Assembly (NCBI GenBank): GCA_040386075.1
Contig: JAZKGE010000035.1
Coordinates: forward strand, 6,245 to 70,244
Length of the DNA: 64,000 bases
Direction: 5' to 3'
Source: UBA4416 sp040386075
Lineage (GTDB): Bacteria > Bacteroidota > Bacteroidia > B-17B0 > Aurantibacillaceae
How positions within the stretch are numbered: position 1 is the first letter of the stretch; the number at the start of each line of letters is the position of its first letter. Below, in pieces: positions 25,864 through 34,834 of the stretch. The position numbers were made by a program, and so were the translations under genes. The notes below the pieces were generated by a model. That model worked only from the letters and a program-made list of their open reading frames with translations. It did no database searches and had not been told where the DNA came from.

Positions 25864-27117
25864 ATGAATTTGAAGACACGTTTGATCATCATGAGTTTTT
25901 TACAGTTCTTTGTTTGGGGAGCTTGGCTGATCACAGTTGCTAACTATTGGTTTGGTACCAAGCAATGGGATGGAACTCAATTTGGAGCTATTTTTTCAAC
26001 CATGGGAATTGCGTCTATTTTTATGCCTACACTTTGTGGTATCATAGCAGATAGATGGCTTAACGCCGAGAAATTATATGGGATCTTACACATACTTGGG
26101 GGAATCACCCTAATCTATGTTCCGCAAATAAACGATCCTTCCAGTTTTTTTTGGGTAATATTAATAGCAATGATCTTTTATATGCCAACCATAGCTTTAT
26201 CTAATTCGGTTGCTTATAACGCATTAAAAAAAAATAACCTGGATGTGATAAAGGATTTTCCTCCGATCAGAGTTTGGGGAACCATTGGATTTATTGTTGC
26301 CATGTGGATCACCAATTTAACCGGCAACAAAGCGTCAGAAAATCAATTTTATATTGCAGCTATAGCAGCCATAGGACTAGGTATTTACTCATTTTCTTTA
26401 CCTAAGTGCGAACCAAAACATAATACTGAGCAAGATAAATCATTTGTTGATCTGATTGGATTAAGTTCATTTAAATTATTTGCAAACTATAAACTGGCTT
26501 TATTCTTTGTTTTCAGTATGTTCTTAGGCGCAGCCCTACAACTAACAAATGCATACGGAGATGTATTCTTAGACGACTTTAAACATCAGGCAGAATATGC
26601 AGATTCGTTTGTTGTGAAATATTCAACCATCATCATGTCGATTTCTCAAATTTCTGAAACCTTGTTTATTCTGGCAATCCCATTTTTCCTAAAAAAATTC
26701 GGTATAAAACAGGTGATGTTATTTAGCATGATCGCATGGGTTTTACGGTTTGGATTATTTGCATATGGCAATCCAACAGATGGTTTATGGATGATCATTA
26801 TGTCCTGTATTGTTTACGGTATGGCATTTGACTTCTTTAATATCTCAGGTTCATTATTTGTCGAAACTTCAACTGATTCTACCATTCGTTCATCAGCTCA
26901 GGGTTTGTTCATGATGATGACAAATGGTTTTGGAGCCGTATTTGGAAGCATATCCAGTGGATATATCATCGACCATTTTTTTACGTCGGATACCGGTAAA
27001 GACTGGCACAACATCTGGTTAACCTTTGCTATATATGCGCTGATAATTGCGCTGTTATTTGCGCTGTTATTTAAACATAAACACGATCCAAAAGACGTTG
27101 AACAGATCAGTCATTAA
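25864..27117 (+). CDS. Nucleoside:H+ symporter-type MFS permease (NupG family)
   Basis: Inner-membrane transporter of 417 residues with about 12 hydrophobic segments. The N terminus RLIIMSFLQFFVWGAWLITV, the loop GIIADRWLNAEK, and RVWGTIGFIVAMWITN resemble the NupG/XapB nucleoside permease family of the major facilitator superfamily. Length matches that family (about 420). No nucleoside catabolic genes are adjacent, so the substrate remains an inference from family membership. Usp follows after 72 bp without a terminator. Confidence 0.9.
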   Translation: MNLKTRLIIMSFLQFFVWGAWLITVANYWFGTKQWDGTQFGAIFSTMGIASIFMPTLCGIIADRWLNAEKLYGILHILGGITLIYVPQINDPSSFFWVILIAMIFYMPTIALSNSVAYNALKKNNLDVIKDFPPIRVWGTIGFIVAMWITNLTGNKASENQFYIAAIAAIGLGIYSFSLPKCEPKHNTEQDKSFVDLIGLSSFKLFANYKLALFFVFSMFLGAALQLTNAYGDVFLDDFKHQAEYADSFVVKYSTIIMSISQISETLFILAIPFFLKKFGIKQVMLFSMIAWVLRFGLFAYGNPTDGLWMIIMSCIVYGMAFDFFNISGSLFVETSTDSTIRSSAQGLFMMMTNGFGAVFGSISSGYIIDHFFTSDTGKDWHNIWLTFAIYALIIALLFALLFKHKHDPKDVEQISH

Positions 27118-27189
27118 CGTTATTCATCATATAATTACTATAGTTTAAAAAAAAGATTAAATTTACAATACACAATAACCCTAAAACAT

Positions 27190-28089
27190 ATGATACATTT
27201 AAACACAAACAAAATCATTATCACTACTGATTTTTCGGAAACCTCATTTTTAGCGATCAAGCATGGTGCTTTTTTAGCTCAATATACAAAAGGGGAAGTT
27301 TTTTTAGTGCACGTTATTACTAAACACTGGGAAAAATTTAATGTGTTCACTCCAAGCATAACCATTGATAATATAGAAAAAGCGTCGGATGCCGTTTTAA
27401 AAAAACTGGAAGAATTAGCTTCAGATATTAAAAAAGAATACGGTGTAAATGTTACAACAGTTGTTAATTCAGGAAATCCAACTGCTGAAATTGTAAAGTT
27501 TGCCAAAGAAATTAAAGCAGGGTTGATCGTGATGGGAACACACGGATATAGCTCATGGGAAGATTTGACCATTGGCAGCAACGCTTTAAAAGTATTAACA
27601 AAAAGCCCATGTCCGGTATTAACAATGAGTGAACACACAGGTAAAATTGGTTACAAAAAAATTATTTTACCGATCGATACTTCAGAACACACAAGACAAA
27701 AAGTAGTTCTGGCATTGGAGTTAGCTAAACAATTTACCTCTCACGTATATGCTGTAGGTTTATTGGCAGAAGATGAAGGAAGTAAGAAACCGGCCATGGA
27801 AGTAATGCTTCATCAGGTTGCAGTTGCAGCCAAAGATAAAGGAGTTACCTGTTCAACAGAATTATTGGAAGGCGTAAAGAACAGAGCGGTTGCAACTGTA
27901 AAACATTGCGAAAAAGTTGATGGCGATCTGATCGCAATCATGACCGATCAAGATGCCGAAATAAGCGGCTTCTTTTTAGGGCCATATGCTCTACAGGTAA
28001 TTCACCATGCAAAAGCAGCAGTATTAAGCATTAAACCAGAAGAACATCCTGAAGACGCAGGCTGGGGAGATATTTTAGCAGGTACCTAA
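27190..28089 (+). CDS. Universal stress protein with two UspA domains
   Basis: Cytoplasmic stress protein of 299 residues made of two UspA folds (about 8-147 and 154-290). The first domain keeps the nucleotide-binding signature GTHGYSSWEDLTIGSNA (GxxG-x9-GS). The second begins KKIILPIDTSEHTRQK but its equivalent region (DQDAEISGFFLGPYA) lacks the glycine pattern, so only the first domain is predicted to bind ATP. Tandem Usp proteins are common in Bacteroidota. The partner process is unknown. Confidence 0.92.
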   Translation: MIHLNTNKIIITTDFSETSFLAIKHGAFLAQYTKGEVFLVHVITKHWEKFNVFTPSITIDNIEKASDAVLKKLEELASDIKKEYGVNVTTVVNSGNPTAEIVKFAKEIKAGLIVMGTHGYSSWEDLTIGSNALKVLTKSPCPVLTMSEHTGKIGYKKIILPIDTSEHTRQKVVLALELAKQFTSHVYAVGLLAEDEGSKKPAMEVMLHQVAVAAKDKGVTCSTELLEGVKNRAVATVKHCEKVDGDLIAIMTDQDAEISGFFLGPYALQVIHHAKAAVLSIKPEEHPEDAGWGDILAGT

Positions 28090-28109
28090 TATTTAATAAC
28101 TATAGATTC

Positions 28110-28146
28110 GTAAAACCTCACATTTAAATAAATGTGAGGTTTTACT
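28110..28146 (+). terminator. Intrinsic terminator after usp
   Basis: Stem GTAAAACCTCACATTTA paired with its complement around a 2-3 nt loop, then ACTTTTTATT. It insulates the B12 locus from upstream transcription. Confidence 0.85.
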
Positions 28147-28155
28147 TTTTATTAC

Positions 28156-28163
28156 TACATTTG
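28156..28163 (+). promoter_or_regulatory. -7 promoter box of the B12 locus
   Basis: TACATTTG, exact TAnnTTTG match. Transcription predicted at about 28167 coincides with the first base of the riboswitch P1 stem at 28168. No TTG at the -33 spacing. Confidence 0.55.
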
Positions 28164-28167
28164 TCCC

Positions 28168-28340
28168 GCAATTTGGTTTTTAGATATAACATATATCAAA
28201 AAATTAAAAGGGAATCATGTGTAACTCATGAACAGTGCCCGCTGCTGTAAGTCTTAAATAAATGTTTTTAAAACATGCCACTGTTTGTTTAACGGGAAGG
28301 CTTTAAAAACAAAGACGAGTCAGAAGACCTGCCAATATGC
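28168..28340 (+). ncRNA. Cobalamin (AdoCbl/B12) riboswitch
   Basis: Contains the ordered consensus blocks of the cobalamin riboswitch: AAAAGGGAATCATGTG, then CAGTGCCCGCTGCTGTAA (B12-box region), CCACTG, GGGAAGGC, and GACGAGTCAGAAGACCTGCC. GCAATTTGG at 28168-28176 can pair with CCAATATGC at 28332-28340 as the closing P1 helix. It lies about 100 nt upstream of the BtuB-like receptor gene, which it should repress when cobalamin is abundant. The downstream stretch holds a possible hairpin (AAAAACAG at 28373 / CTGTTTTT at 28398) that could be the expression platform. Confidence 0.95.
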
Positions 28341-28441
28341 ATTTTGAAGCTTTCGGGGAAACAAAGGCTAACAAAAACAGTGTGTTCATATGAGCTGCTG
28401 TTTTTATATTTCTCCCAAAAGTGATGATTGATAATTGAAAT

Positions 28442-30448
28442 ATGAAGAGTTCAAAAACATATTCTATGAATGCTTCAGGCAAAATTGCCTGGTTGCTGAT
28501 GTGTTCTTTGCAATCAATTTCTCTTTTACATGCACAAGACAAGGATACTTCGAAAGTACATCAGTTACAAGAAGTGAATATTTTTGAAAACAAGCAGCAA
28601 AAATTTGAAACGTCTAAAAAACAAATTACGCTTGATACTTTAACATTAGCCAGATATAATACGAGTAGCCTTGCCGAACTTCTGGCAAATCAATCAACTA
28701 TACACATTAAGTCTTACGGAAATGGCAATATAGTTTCAACCAGCATGCGTGGTGGTAATGCCAGCCATACTGCTCTGCTATGGAATGGATTAAATATTCA
28801 AAACACAATGTTAGGCCAACCTGATCTGAGTATTGTTCCTACATCCTTATTCAACAGTGTTTCGCTTGAATACGGTGGCGGTAGCGCCATTTGGGGAAGC
28901 GGTGCCATTGGAGGAAGCATTCATTTACAAAATAATACGGCCTTTGATCAAGGATTTAAAACAAGATTGCAAATGAGTGTAGGAAGTTATGATTCCAGGA
29001 AAATAACTTCAGGAACATTATTAAGTTATAAGAAAATAATTTCTAACACTACTATCTATTATAATGCATGTGAGAATAACTACGCTTATAAAGATACTGC
29101 AGATAAAGAAAACCCAGATAAAGAGGTAACCCACGCAAATTATGTTTCCAAAGGTTTAATGCAGGAAATATCGTTCTTAGCATCCGCCTTTCAAAAAGTA
29201 AACGTCAGAGCCTGGTATAATGTGGTAGACAGGAATATACCATCCAATACGATTACGCCAAGTAAACAAAATCAAATTGATGAAAATTTAAAACTGAATG
29301 CGGATTGGAATTATTCAAGACGTAATTTAAATTCGATAATACGTTTGGGTTACTTTAATGATAAGCTAAATTTTAACGACACTTTATCAAATTATCTGGT
29401 AAGTAATAACACCATAAAAACACTCATAGTAGAAAGTGATAATACTTATAAATACAAAAATCATCAGTTTAATCTAGGAGCAAACTATACAAGTTACAGA
29501 TCTATGCTGTTTTCAGCATCAGCAAATGATGACACCACTTATCATTACAATTTAAACAAGCTGGCTTTTTTTGCAGCATACAAGTTAAGCCTGCTTAATT
29601 CCAAATTAAATTACAACTTAGTTGTGAGAAAAGAATTTACCAGCCAAACCGAAATTCCTTTTACAGGAAATACAGGCATTAATTATCAATTGCTAAAGCA
29701 ATTAACAGTAAAAATAAATGCTAATTCATCTTTTAGACAACCATCGTTGAGCGATCTATACTGGAATCCTGGAGGTAATCCAAATTTAAAACCGGAGAAA
29801 GGATATGAACTGGATGGAGGTTTCGAATTCAGACACTCTAAAAATAATTTTAGTGCAGTTATAGAAGCGACATGTTTTAATAGACATGTAAAAAACTGGA
29901 TCACCTGGCTACCTTCAGAAAAATCATATTGGGTTCCGGTAAATTTAGCAGAAGTATATAGCAGAGGAACAGAAACAAAAACAGAACTTACATATTTAAA
30001 AGAAGAAATACTATTAAAACTTACTATTAACACGTCGTATGTTTTATCAACCAACCAGGCTAAAATAAATGAGAATGACAATTCCGTTGGGCGACAATTA
30101 ACCTATACTCCCCGCTATAGTGGCCAAGCAGGACTTTTAGTAAAATATAAACACATCAACATATTATTTAATAATAATTACACCGGCTATCGTTTTACAT
30201 CAACAGATAATACAGAATGGTTGTATCCATATTACATAGCCAATCTGAAATGTGCGTATAATTATTCGTTTAGTACTGTAAACATGGAAGTATTTGGTAG
30301 CATCAATAATTTATTCAATAAAAATTATGTTGTTGTAGCCAACAGACCAATGCCATTAAGAAATTATGAAATTGGCATCTGCCTGAATTATTACAAAAAG
30401 AAAAAAACAACTGCAAATAATACCCCTGAAATAATAAATACAAAATAA
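28442..30448 (+). CDS. TonB-dependent outer-membrane receptor, BtuB-like
   Basis: Outer-membrane transporter of 668 residues, predicted to import cobalamin because it sits behind a cobalamin riboswitch. Signal peptide ends near ISLLHAQ; the ATG at 28442 is used, but the ATG eight codons later gives a more conventional signal peptide. The plug domain (~60-165) includes LAELLANQSTIHIKSYGNGN, STSMRGGNASHTALLWNGLN and VSLEYGGGSAIWGSGAIGGS. The rest is a 22-strand-type barrel with NSSFRQPSLSDLYWNPGGNP and NPNLKPEKGYELDGGFEF. An odd basic, hydrophilic tail of ~20 residues (YKKKKTTANNTPEIINTK) follows the last strand, where most receptors end in an aromatic residue. Cotranscribed with the next gene (20 bp gap). 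Confidence 0.92.
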   Translation: MKSSKTYSMNASGKIAWLLMCSLQSISLLHAQDKDTSKVHQLQEVNIFENKQQKFETSKKQITLDTLTLARYNTSSLAELLANQSTIHIKSYGNGNIVSTSMRGGNASHTALLWNGLNIQNTMLGQPDLSIVPTSLFNSVSLEYGGGSAIWGSGAIGGSIHLQNNTAFDQGFKTRLQMSVGSYDSRKITSGTLLSYKKIISNTTIYYNACENNYAYKDTADKENPDKEVTHANYVSKGLMQEISFLASAFQKVNVRAWYNVVDRNIPSNTITPSKQNQIDENLKLNADWNYSRRNLNSIIRLGYFNDKLNFNDTLSNYLVSNNTIKTLIVESDNTYKYKNHQFNLGANYTSYRSMLFSASANDDTTYHYNLNKLAFFAAYKLSLLNSKLNYNLVVRKEFTSQTEIPFTGNTGINYQLLKQLTVKINANSSFRQPSLSDLYWNPGGNPNLKPEKGYELDGGFEFRHSKNNFSAVIEATCFNRHVKNWITWLPSEKSYWVPVNLAEVYSRGTETKTELTYLKEEILLKLTINTSYVLSTNQAKINENDNSVGRQLTYTPRYSGQAGLLVKYKHINILFNNNYTGYRFTSTDNTEWLYPYYIANLKCAYNYSFSTVNMEVFGSINNLFNKNYVVVANRPMPLRNYEIGICLNYYKKKKTTANNTPEIINTK

Positions 30449-30468
30449 ACAATCACAAAATAAATCAC

Positions 30469-31482
30469 ATGAAAAAAACAATTACTAAACTCGCAATAGC
30501 CTTAAGCATTGCAACCACTGTAGCAACACAGGCACAAACTGTTGTATCATTTGACACATATACTTTGTCTCCTAATTCATATTACCAGGATAATACAAGT
30601 ACAGACCTAACTCCTCCCGGTGGAGTAACTTTCCAATATGGGTGGAATACCGCGTTTGGCGGATATTGGGAATCAGGAACATCTTACACGAACGTAAATG
30701 ATACGGTGAATGTGTATCCAAATATATATGGTGCCATTACCGGTACTGCATTTGCCGGCAATAACTATGCTACAACGCAAAGTGATGCTGTTATTTCATT
30801 TGCGAATAACACAACAGCGCTTTACGGGTTTTACATCACCAACACAACCTATGCATGGAAATCAGTTAAAAATGGAGATTCATTCGCGAGAAAATTTGGC
30901 GATACAACAGGGACTGGCTCAGGAACAAGCATTCCGCAGGGCCAATATCCTGATTGGTTTAAAGTATTAGTATATGGTTACAGAAATGGAAGTATGATAA
31001 CTGATAGCGTGGAATTTTATTTAGCTGACTATAGAGCAGCTGGTACAGCCAGTGATTATGTTGTTAAAAACTGGCAATTTGTAAATTGCATTTCATTAGG
31101 ACAAGTTGATAGCATTAGCTTTAAAATGAAATCGAGCGACAACTCTTTTGGTTTTATGAATCAACCTGCTTTCTTTTCAATGGATAATTTCACAACAGTA
31201 AGTACTGTTGGTATAAATGAATTATCAAACGTAAGTAACATTTCTCTGTTCCCAAATCCTGCTGGACAATACAGTACTTTAAACTATGATTCTAAAGAAG
31301 TGTCATCTCTAAACATTAGCATTTCTGATATTACAGGAAAAGAAATACAACAACATTCAATTGAAACATTAACTGGAAACAATCAATTAAGATTAAATAC
31401 AGGAACATTGTTGTCAGGTGTATACTTTATCACAATCAAGGACGATAATTCAATCAAAACTATCAAATTAATTAAGATGTAA
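30469..31482 (+). CDS. DUF4465 protein with T9SS type A sorting domain (copy 1)
   Basis: Exported 337-residue protein in the B12 locus. Signal peptide 1-22 (TTVATQAQ). Residues ~25-245 match the DUF4465 pattern: YGFYITNTTYAWKSVKNGD, RKFGDTTGTGSG, YPDWFKVLVYGY, VEFYLADYRAAG, SSDNSFGFMNQPAFFSMDNF. The last ~75 residues are a T9SS type A sorting domain (NISLFPNPAGQYS ... GVYFITIKDDNSIKTIKLIK). DUF4465 proteins recur beside B12-regulated receptor genes in Bacteroidota, which suggests a surface cobalamin-capture role; this is an inference. It follows the receptor by 20 bp and precedes a terminator that may uncouple it from the second copy. Confidence 0.87.
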   Translation: MKKTITKLAIALSIATTVATQAQTVVSFDTYTLSPNSYYQDNTSTDLTPPGGVTFQYGWNTAFGGYWESGTSYTNVNDTVNVYPNIYGAITGTAFAGNNYATTQSDAVISFANNTTALYGFYITNTTYAWKSVKNGDSFARKFGDTTGTGSGTSIPQGQYPDWFKVLVYGYRNGSMITDSVEFYLADYRAAGTASDYVVKNWQFVNCISLGQVDSISFKMKSSDNSFGFMNQPAFFSMDNFTTVSTVGINELSNVSNISLFPNPAGQYSTLNYDSKEVSSLNISISDITGKEIQQHSIETLTGNNQLRLNTGTLLSGVYFITIKDDNSIKTIKLIKM

Positions 31483-31490
31483 ATATTCGA

Positions 31491-31525
31491 AAACAGTCCG
31501 ATAGCGTTTATCGGACTGTTTTTCT
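31491..31525 (+). terminator. Intrinsic terminator between the two DUF4465 genes
   Basis: Stem AAACAGTCCGATA/TATCGGACTGTTT with loop GCGTT and following T-run, 9 bp after the first DUF4465 stop. Confidence 0.88.
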
Positions 31526-31593
31526 ATTAAAAAGGCTTAAGCTGTATTTAGAATTTCTTTTCGTAAATTCGGAGTTCAAAAACATAAGCATTA

Positions 31594-32622
31594 ATGAAAA
31601 AAATTACAAAAATAGCACTCATTCTAAGCATCATGTTATCTGCTATTACCAACGCACAGGTTGTATATGAAACATTTGATACTTTCACATTAAGTCCTAA
31701 CTCATTCTATCAGGATAGTACCGGAGCAGATTGGAAATCAAGTCCAACAACACCGGTATCTTTCGAGTATGGCTGGAAAAACAATATGTGGCGTTCCGGA
31801 TCTGTTTATACTAACATAAAAGATACTGTTAACCTCACAGCGTCAAACTTATTAGCTGCCGCTAAAGGTTCGGCTTACAACGGTTCCAATTATGCCACTA
31901 TAAAAGATAGTGCCACCATTTATTTGGAAAATAGTCCCACTTTCCTGAATAAAATTTCAGGTTTCTTTATAACCAACACAACTTATGCAAAAAATATCAT
32001 CAAAAATGGCGATGCTACTCATCGTAAGTTTGGAGATACAACCGGAACGGGTTGGGGTGGAACTACCGCACAGGGCCATTATCCCGATTGGTTCAAGGTA
32101 ACTGTTTTTGGCTATTATAATGGTGTTCAAAACCCAAATTATGTCGATTTCTATTTGGCGGATTATCAGGCAGCCGGCACGGCTAACGACTACATTGTAG
32201 ACGAGTGGCATTATATTAACTGCATTAATGTAGGATTTGTAGATAGCGTGAAGTTGATCATGAGCTCTTCTGACAAAACAAGTAACTACAAAATGAAAAC
32301 GCCGGGATATTTTTGCATCGACAACTTTACAACCATTAATAATGTTGGTGTAAACGAGCTTGAAAATATTGTGAATATTACGGTTTTTCCTAATCCAACT
32401 ACTCAAAGCCTGAACATAAACTACGCCTTAATTTCCTCATCTGATTTGAATATAACCGTATATGATATTTCAGGCAAGGAAGTACTTAAAAACGACAGTA
32501 AACAAAATCAGATCGGACCTAATCAATTACAATTAAACACTGAAACTTTGGAAGCTGGGATCTATTTTCTGAATCTATCCAACGGTACATCAAACAAAAA
32601 AATAAAATTTATAAAGCTGTAA
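31594..32622 (+). CDS. DUF4465 protein with T9SS type A sorting domain (copy 2)
   Basis: 342-residue paralogue of the preceding gene. Signal peptide ~1-22 (AITNAQ). It shares FDTFTLSPNSFYQD, SGFFITNTTYA, HRKFGDTTGTGWGG, YPDWFKVTVFGYYNG, DFYLADYQAAGTANDYIV and SSSDKTSNYK, so the pair arose by tandem duplication but has diverged substantially. The T9SS tail is VFPNPTTQSLNI ... GIYFLNLSNGTSNKKIKFIK. A terminator separates the copies, and the TAAATTCG at 31564 could be a variant -7 box for separate expression. The beta-propeller gene follows after 22 bp. Confidence 0.87.
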   Translation: MKKITKIALILSIMLSAITNAQVVYETFDTFTLSPNSFYQDSTGADWKSSPTTPVSFEYGWKNNMWRSGSVYTNIKDTVNLTASNLLAAAKGSAYNGSNYATIKDSATIYLENSPTFLNKISGFFITNTTYAKNIIKNGDATHRKFGDTTGTGWGGTTAQGHYPDWFKVTVFGYYNGVQNPNYVDFYLADYQAAGTANDYIVDEWHYINCINVGFVDSVKLIMSSSDKTSNYKMKTPGYFCIDNFTTINNVGVNELENIVNITVFPNPTTQSLNINYALISSSDLNITVYDISGKEVLKNDSKQNQIGPNQLQLNTETLEAGIYFLNLSNGTSNKKIKFIKL

Positions 32623-32644
32623 TCCTGGATTCAGCTCTAAACGC

Positions 32645-33670
32645 ATGAAAATTTACTACGTCATATTAATTTTTCCATTTTTATGTTCATGCATAAAAGA
32701 TAAACCTCAGGATCCTGTTAAAACTGCGGTCAATATTAATGCTGATGCCAAAGTTTTAATAGTCAATGAAGGAAATTTTGGCACACCAAATGCAAATATT
32801 TCTATTTATGATCCAACATCAGGAGCTGTCGTAGAAAATTATTATTCACAACAAAACAATAATACACAATTAGGAGATGTTTGCCAGAGTATTACAAAAT
32901 ACAATAACAAGTATTACATTGTTGTAAATAATTCACACAATATAACTATAACAAATCCTGTTGATTTAACTAAAATTGCTACTATCAATGGCTTTAACTC
33001 ACCACGATATTTACTGCCAGTTACTTATAGTAAAGCTTATGTGAGCGATCTGTATTCCAACTCTGTACAGATTGTTGATCTTAATACAAATTCCATTACA
33101 GGCTCAATACCATGTAATGGTTGGACAGAACAAATGGCATTAATTTATAATAAAGCCTTTGTTACCAATTACAGCACAAATTACTGCTATATAATTAATA
33201 CCGTTACAGATGCAATTACGGATAGTATTAATATTGGAAAGGGTGCCTCAAGCATTCAGATTGATACAAATTCAAAAATATGGATATTAACCAGCGGAGA
33301 TAACTCAAATGGCTTTGCAGGTCGCTTGGTAAGAATTGATCCTGTTACTTTACAAATTGAATTAAACTTGAATTTTAGTTTATCAGATGGCCCTCATAAT
33401 TTATGCATCAATAAAACACGCGATACATTATTTTATTTGAATAAAGGAATATGTAAATTCCCTATAACATCAAATCAATTATCAGCGCCATACTTTAAAC
33501 AAGGATCTATATACTATGGTATAGGAGTAAATCCAAAAGATTATAGCATATACGTGAGCGATGTACTTGGTTTTTCTCAAAAATCCACTATCGAAGTTTA
33601 TGATATGAATGGAAATTTTAAAACAAGCTTTAAAGCCGGTATAGGAGCAAACGCCTTTATGTTTGAATAG
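32645..33670 (+). CDS. Beta-propeller surface lipoprotein, BtuG-like (DUF5074/YVTN type)
   Basis: Predicted outer-membrane lipoprotein of 341 residues; lipobox LCSC with Cys16, followed by IKDKPQDP. The remainder is a repeated four-strand blade pattern characteristic of YVTN/DUF5074 propellers: AKVLIVNEGNFGTPNANISI, SPRYLLPVTYSKAYVSDLYS, NSVQIVDLNTNSITGSI, KAFVTNYSTNYCYIINTVTD, SSIQIDTNSKIWILTSGD, YGIGVNPKDYSIYVSDV. BtuG of Bacteroides thetaiotaomicron is a lipoprotein propeller that binds B12 and caps BtuB; position in a riboswitch locus beside a BtuB-like receptor supports the same role here. The assignment rests on fold pattern and context. Confidence 0.82.
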   Translation: MKIYYVILIFPFLCSCIKDKPQDPVKTAVNINADAKVLIVNEGNFGTPNANISIYDPTSGAVVENYYSQQNNNTQLGDVCQSITKYNNKYYIVVNNSHNITITNPVDLTKIATINGFNSPRYLLPVTYSKAYVSDLYSNSVQIVDLNTNSITGSIPCNGWTEQMALIYNKAFVTNYSTNYCYIINTVTDAITDSINIGKGASSIQIDTNSKIWILTSGDNSNGFAGRLVRIDPVTLQIELNLNFSLSDGPHNLCINKTRDTLFYLNKGICKFPITSNQLSAPYFKQGSIYYGIGVNPKDYSIYVSDVLGFSQKSTIEVYDMNGNFKTSFKAGIGANAFMFE

Positions 33671-33689
33671 TGTTTTTCATTTTTTAGAT

Positions 33690-33697
33690 TATCTTTG
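33690..33697 (+). promoter_or_regulatory. -7 promoter box adjoining a GTG start
   Basis: TATCTTTG ends 5 bp before the GTG start at 33703, so transcription would begin at or next to the start codon (leaderless mRNA). A TTTG lies at 33662-33665, but the spacing of 24 bp is too long for a firm call. Confidence 0.35.
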
Positions 33698-33702
33698 CTT
33701 GA

Positions 33703-34821
33703 GTGCAAGATCATTTACATATTATTTCGTTTGATATACCCTACCCTGCTAATTATGGCGGCGCTATTGATGTATTTCATAAAATAAGATGCTTGCACCA
33801 AAAAGACATCAAAGTGATCCTGCATTGCTTTGAATACGGTGACAGAAAAAGATCTCCTGAACTAGAAAAATTATGCGAAAAGGTTTACTATTATAAACGT
33901 AACACTTCTTTTTTTAATCAGTTATCCCGTTTACCTTTTAATGTCAGATCAAGGGTAAGTGAGGAACTAAAACAAAATTTATTAAAGAACAATTACCCAA
34001 TTTTGTTTGAAGTATTACATACCTGTTATTTACTGGATGATCCGGATCTTAAGAGCAGAAAAAAATTATTCAGACATAGTAACATTGAACATGAGTATTT
34101 TTTAGAACTGGCAAAAGGAGAAAGATCATTCTTAAAAAAATTGTATTTGCAAATTGAAGCGGACAAATTAAAACGCTTTGAAAAACAAATTACACATGCT
34201 GATTGTATTTTATCGGTCTCTGAAGCTGATCTGGCCTATTTCAAAAAAACATACCCTAAAACACCTTCTGTTTATTTACCAAGCTTTCACGGCTTTGACC
34301 AATTGCAATGCAAGCCCGGAAAAGGCGATTATATTTTATATCACGGTAATTTATCTGTTTCCGAAAATTCTAATGCAGCCTTATGGTTAATTGAAAACGT
34401 GTTTTCCAAAATAACCTATCCTATAATTATCGCAGGTTTAAACCCACCGGCTCATTTAACGGAAGCTGTCAAAAAATATGCGCACATTACACTGAAGAAA
34501 AACTGTTCAGAAACAGAAATACAAATACTTATTGAAGACGCCCAAATTCATTGTTTATATACCGAGCAGGCAACCGGACTAAAATTAAAATTATTGAATG
34601 TATTATATTCGGGTAGATTTGTTATTGCCAATGCAGCTATGTTGAATGGAACACAATTGACAAAGGCTTGCCATATTGCTAACACTGCTAAGGAATACAT
34701 TGATCTAATTGATGGTTTGTTTTTAAAAGAATTTGCGACTAAGGAAATTGAATTGAGAAAACAAATAATTGCTCCAATGGATAATGCTAAAAAAACAGAG
34801 CTATTATTAAGTTTAATATAA
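33703..34821 (+). CDS. Glycosyltransferase (GT4-like)
   Basis: Cytoplasmic glycosyltransferase of 372 residues with a GT-B fold: N-terminal acceptor domain HIISFDIPYPANYGGAIDVF, a central linker with ILSVSEADLAYFKKTYP, and a C-terminal donor domain with YILYHGNLSVSENSNAALWL, PIIIAGLNPPAHL and EQATGLKLKLLNVLYSGRF (the E-x7-E-like nucleotide-sugar site). Start is GTG at 33703; upstream ATG options are out of frame. It follows the B12 locus by 32 bp but has its own candidate promoter. Surface polysaccharide or LPS synthesis is the probable setting; donor and acceptor are unknown. Confidence 0.85.
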   Translation: MQDHLHIISFDIPYPANYGGAIDVFHKIRCLHQKDIKVILHCFEYGDRKRSPELEKLCEKVYYYKRNTSFFNQLSRLPFNVRSRVSEELKQNLLKNNYPILFEVLHTCYLLDDPDLKSRKKLFRHSNIEHEYFLELAKGERSFLKKLYLQIEADKLKRFEKQITHADCILSVSEADLAYFKKTYPKTPSVYLPSFHGFDQLQCKPGKGDYILYHGNLSVSENSNAALWLIENVFSKITYPIIIAGLNPPAHLTEAVKKYAHITLKKNCSETEIQILIEDAQIHCLYTEQATGLKLKLLNVLYSGRFVIANAAMLNGTQLTKACHIANTAKEYIDLIDGLFLKEFATKEIELRKQIIAPMDNAKKTELLLSLI

Positions 34822-34834
34822 TTACTACTAGTTT

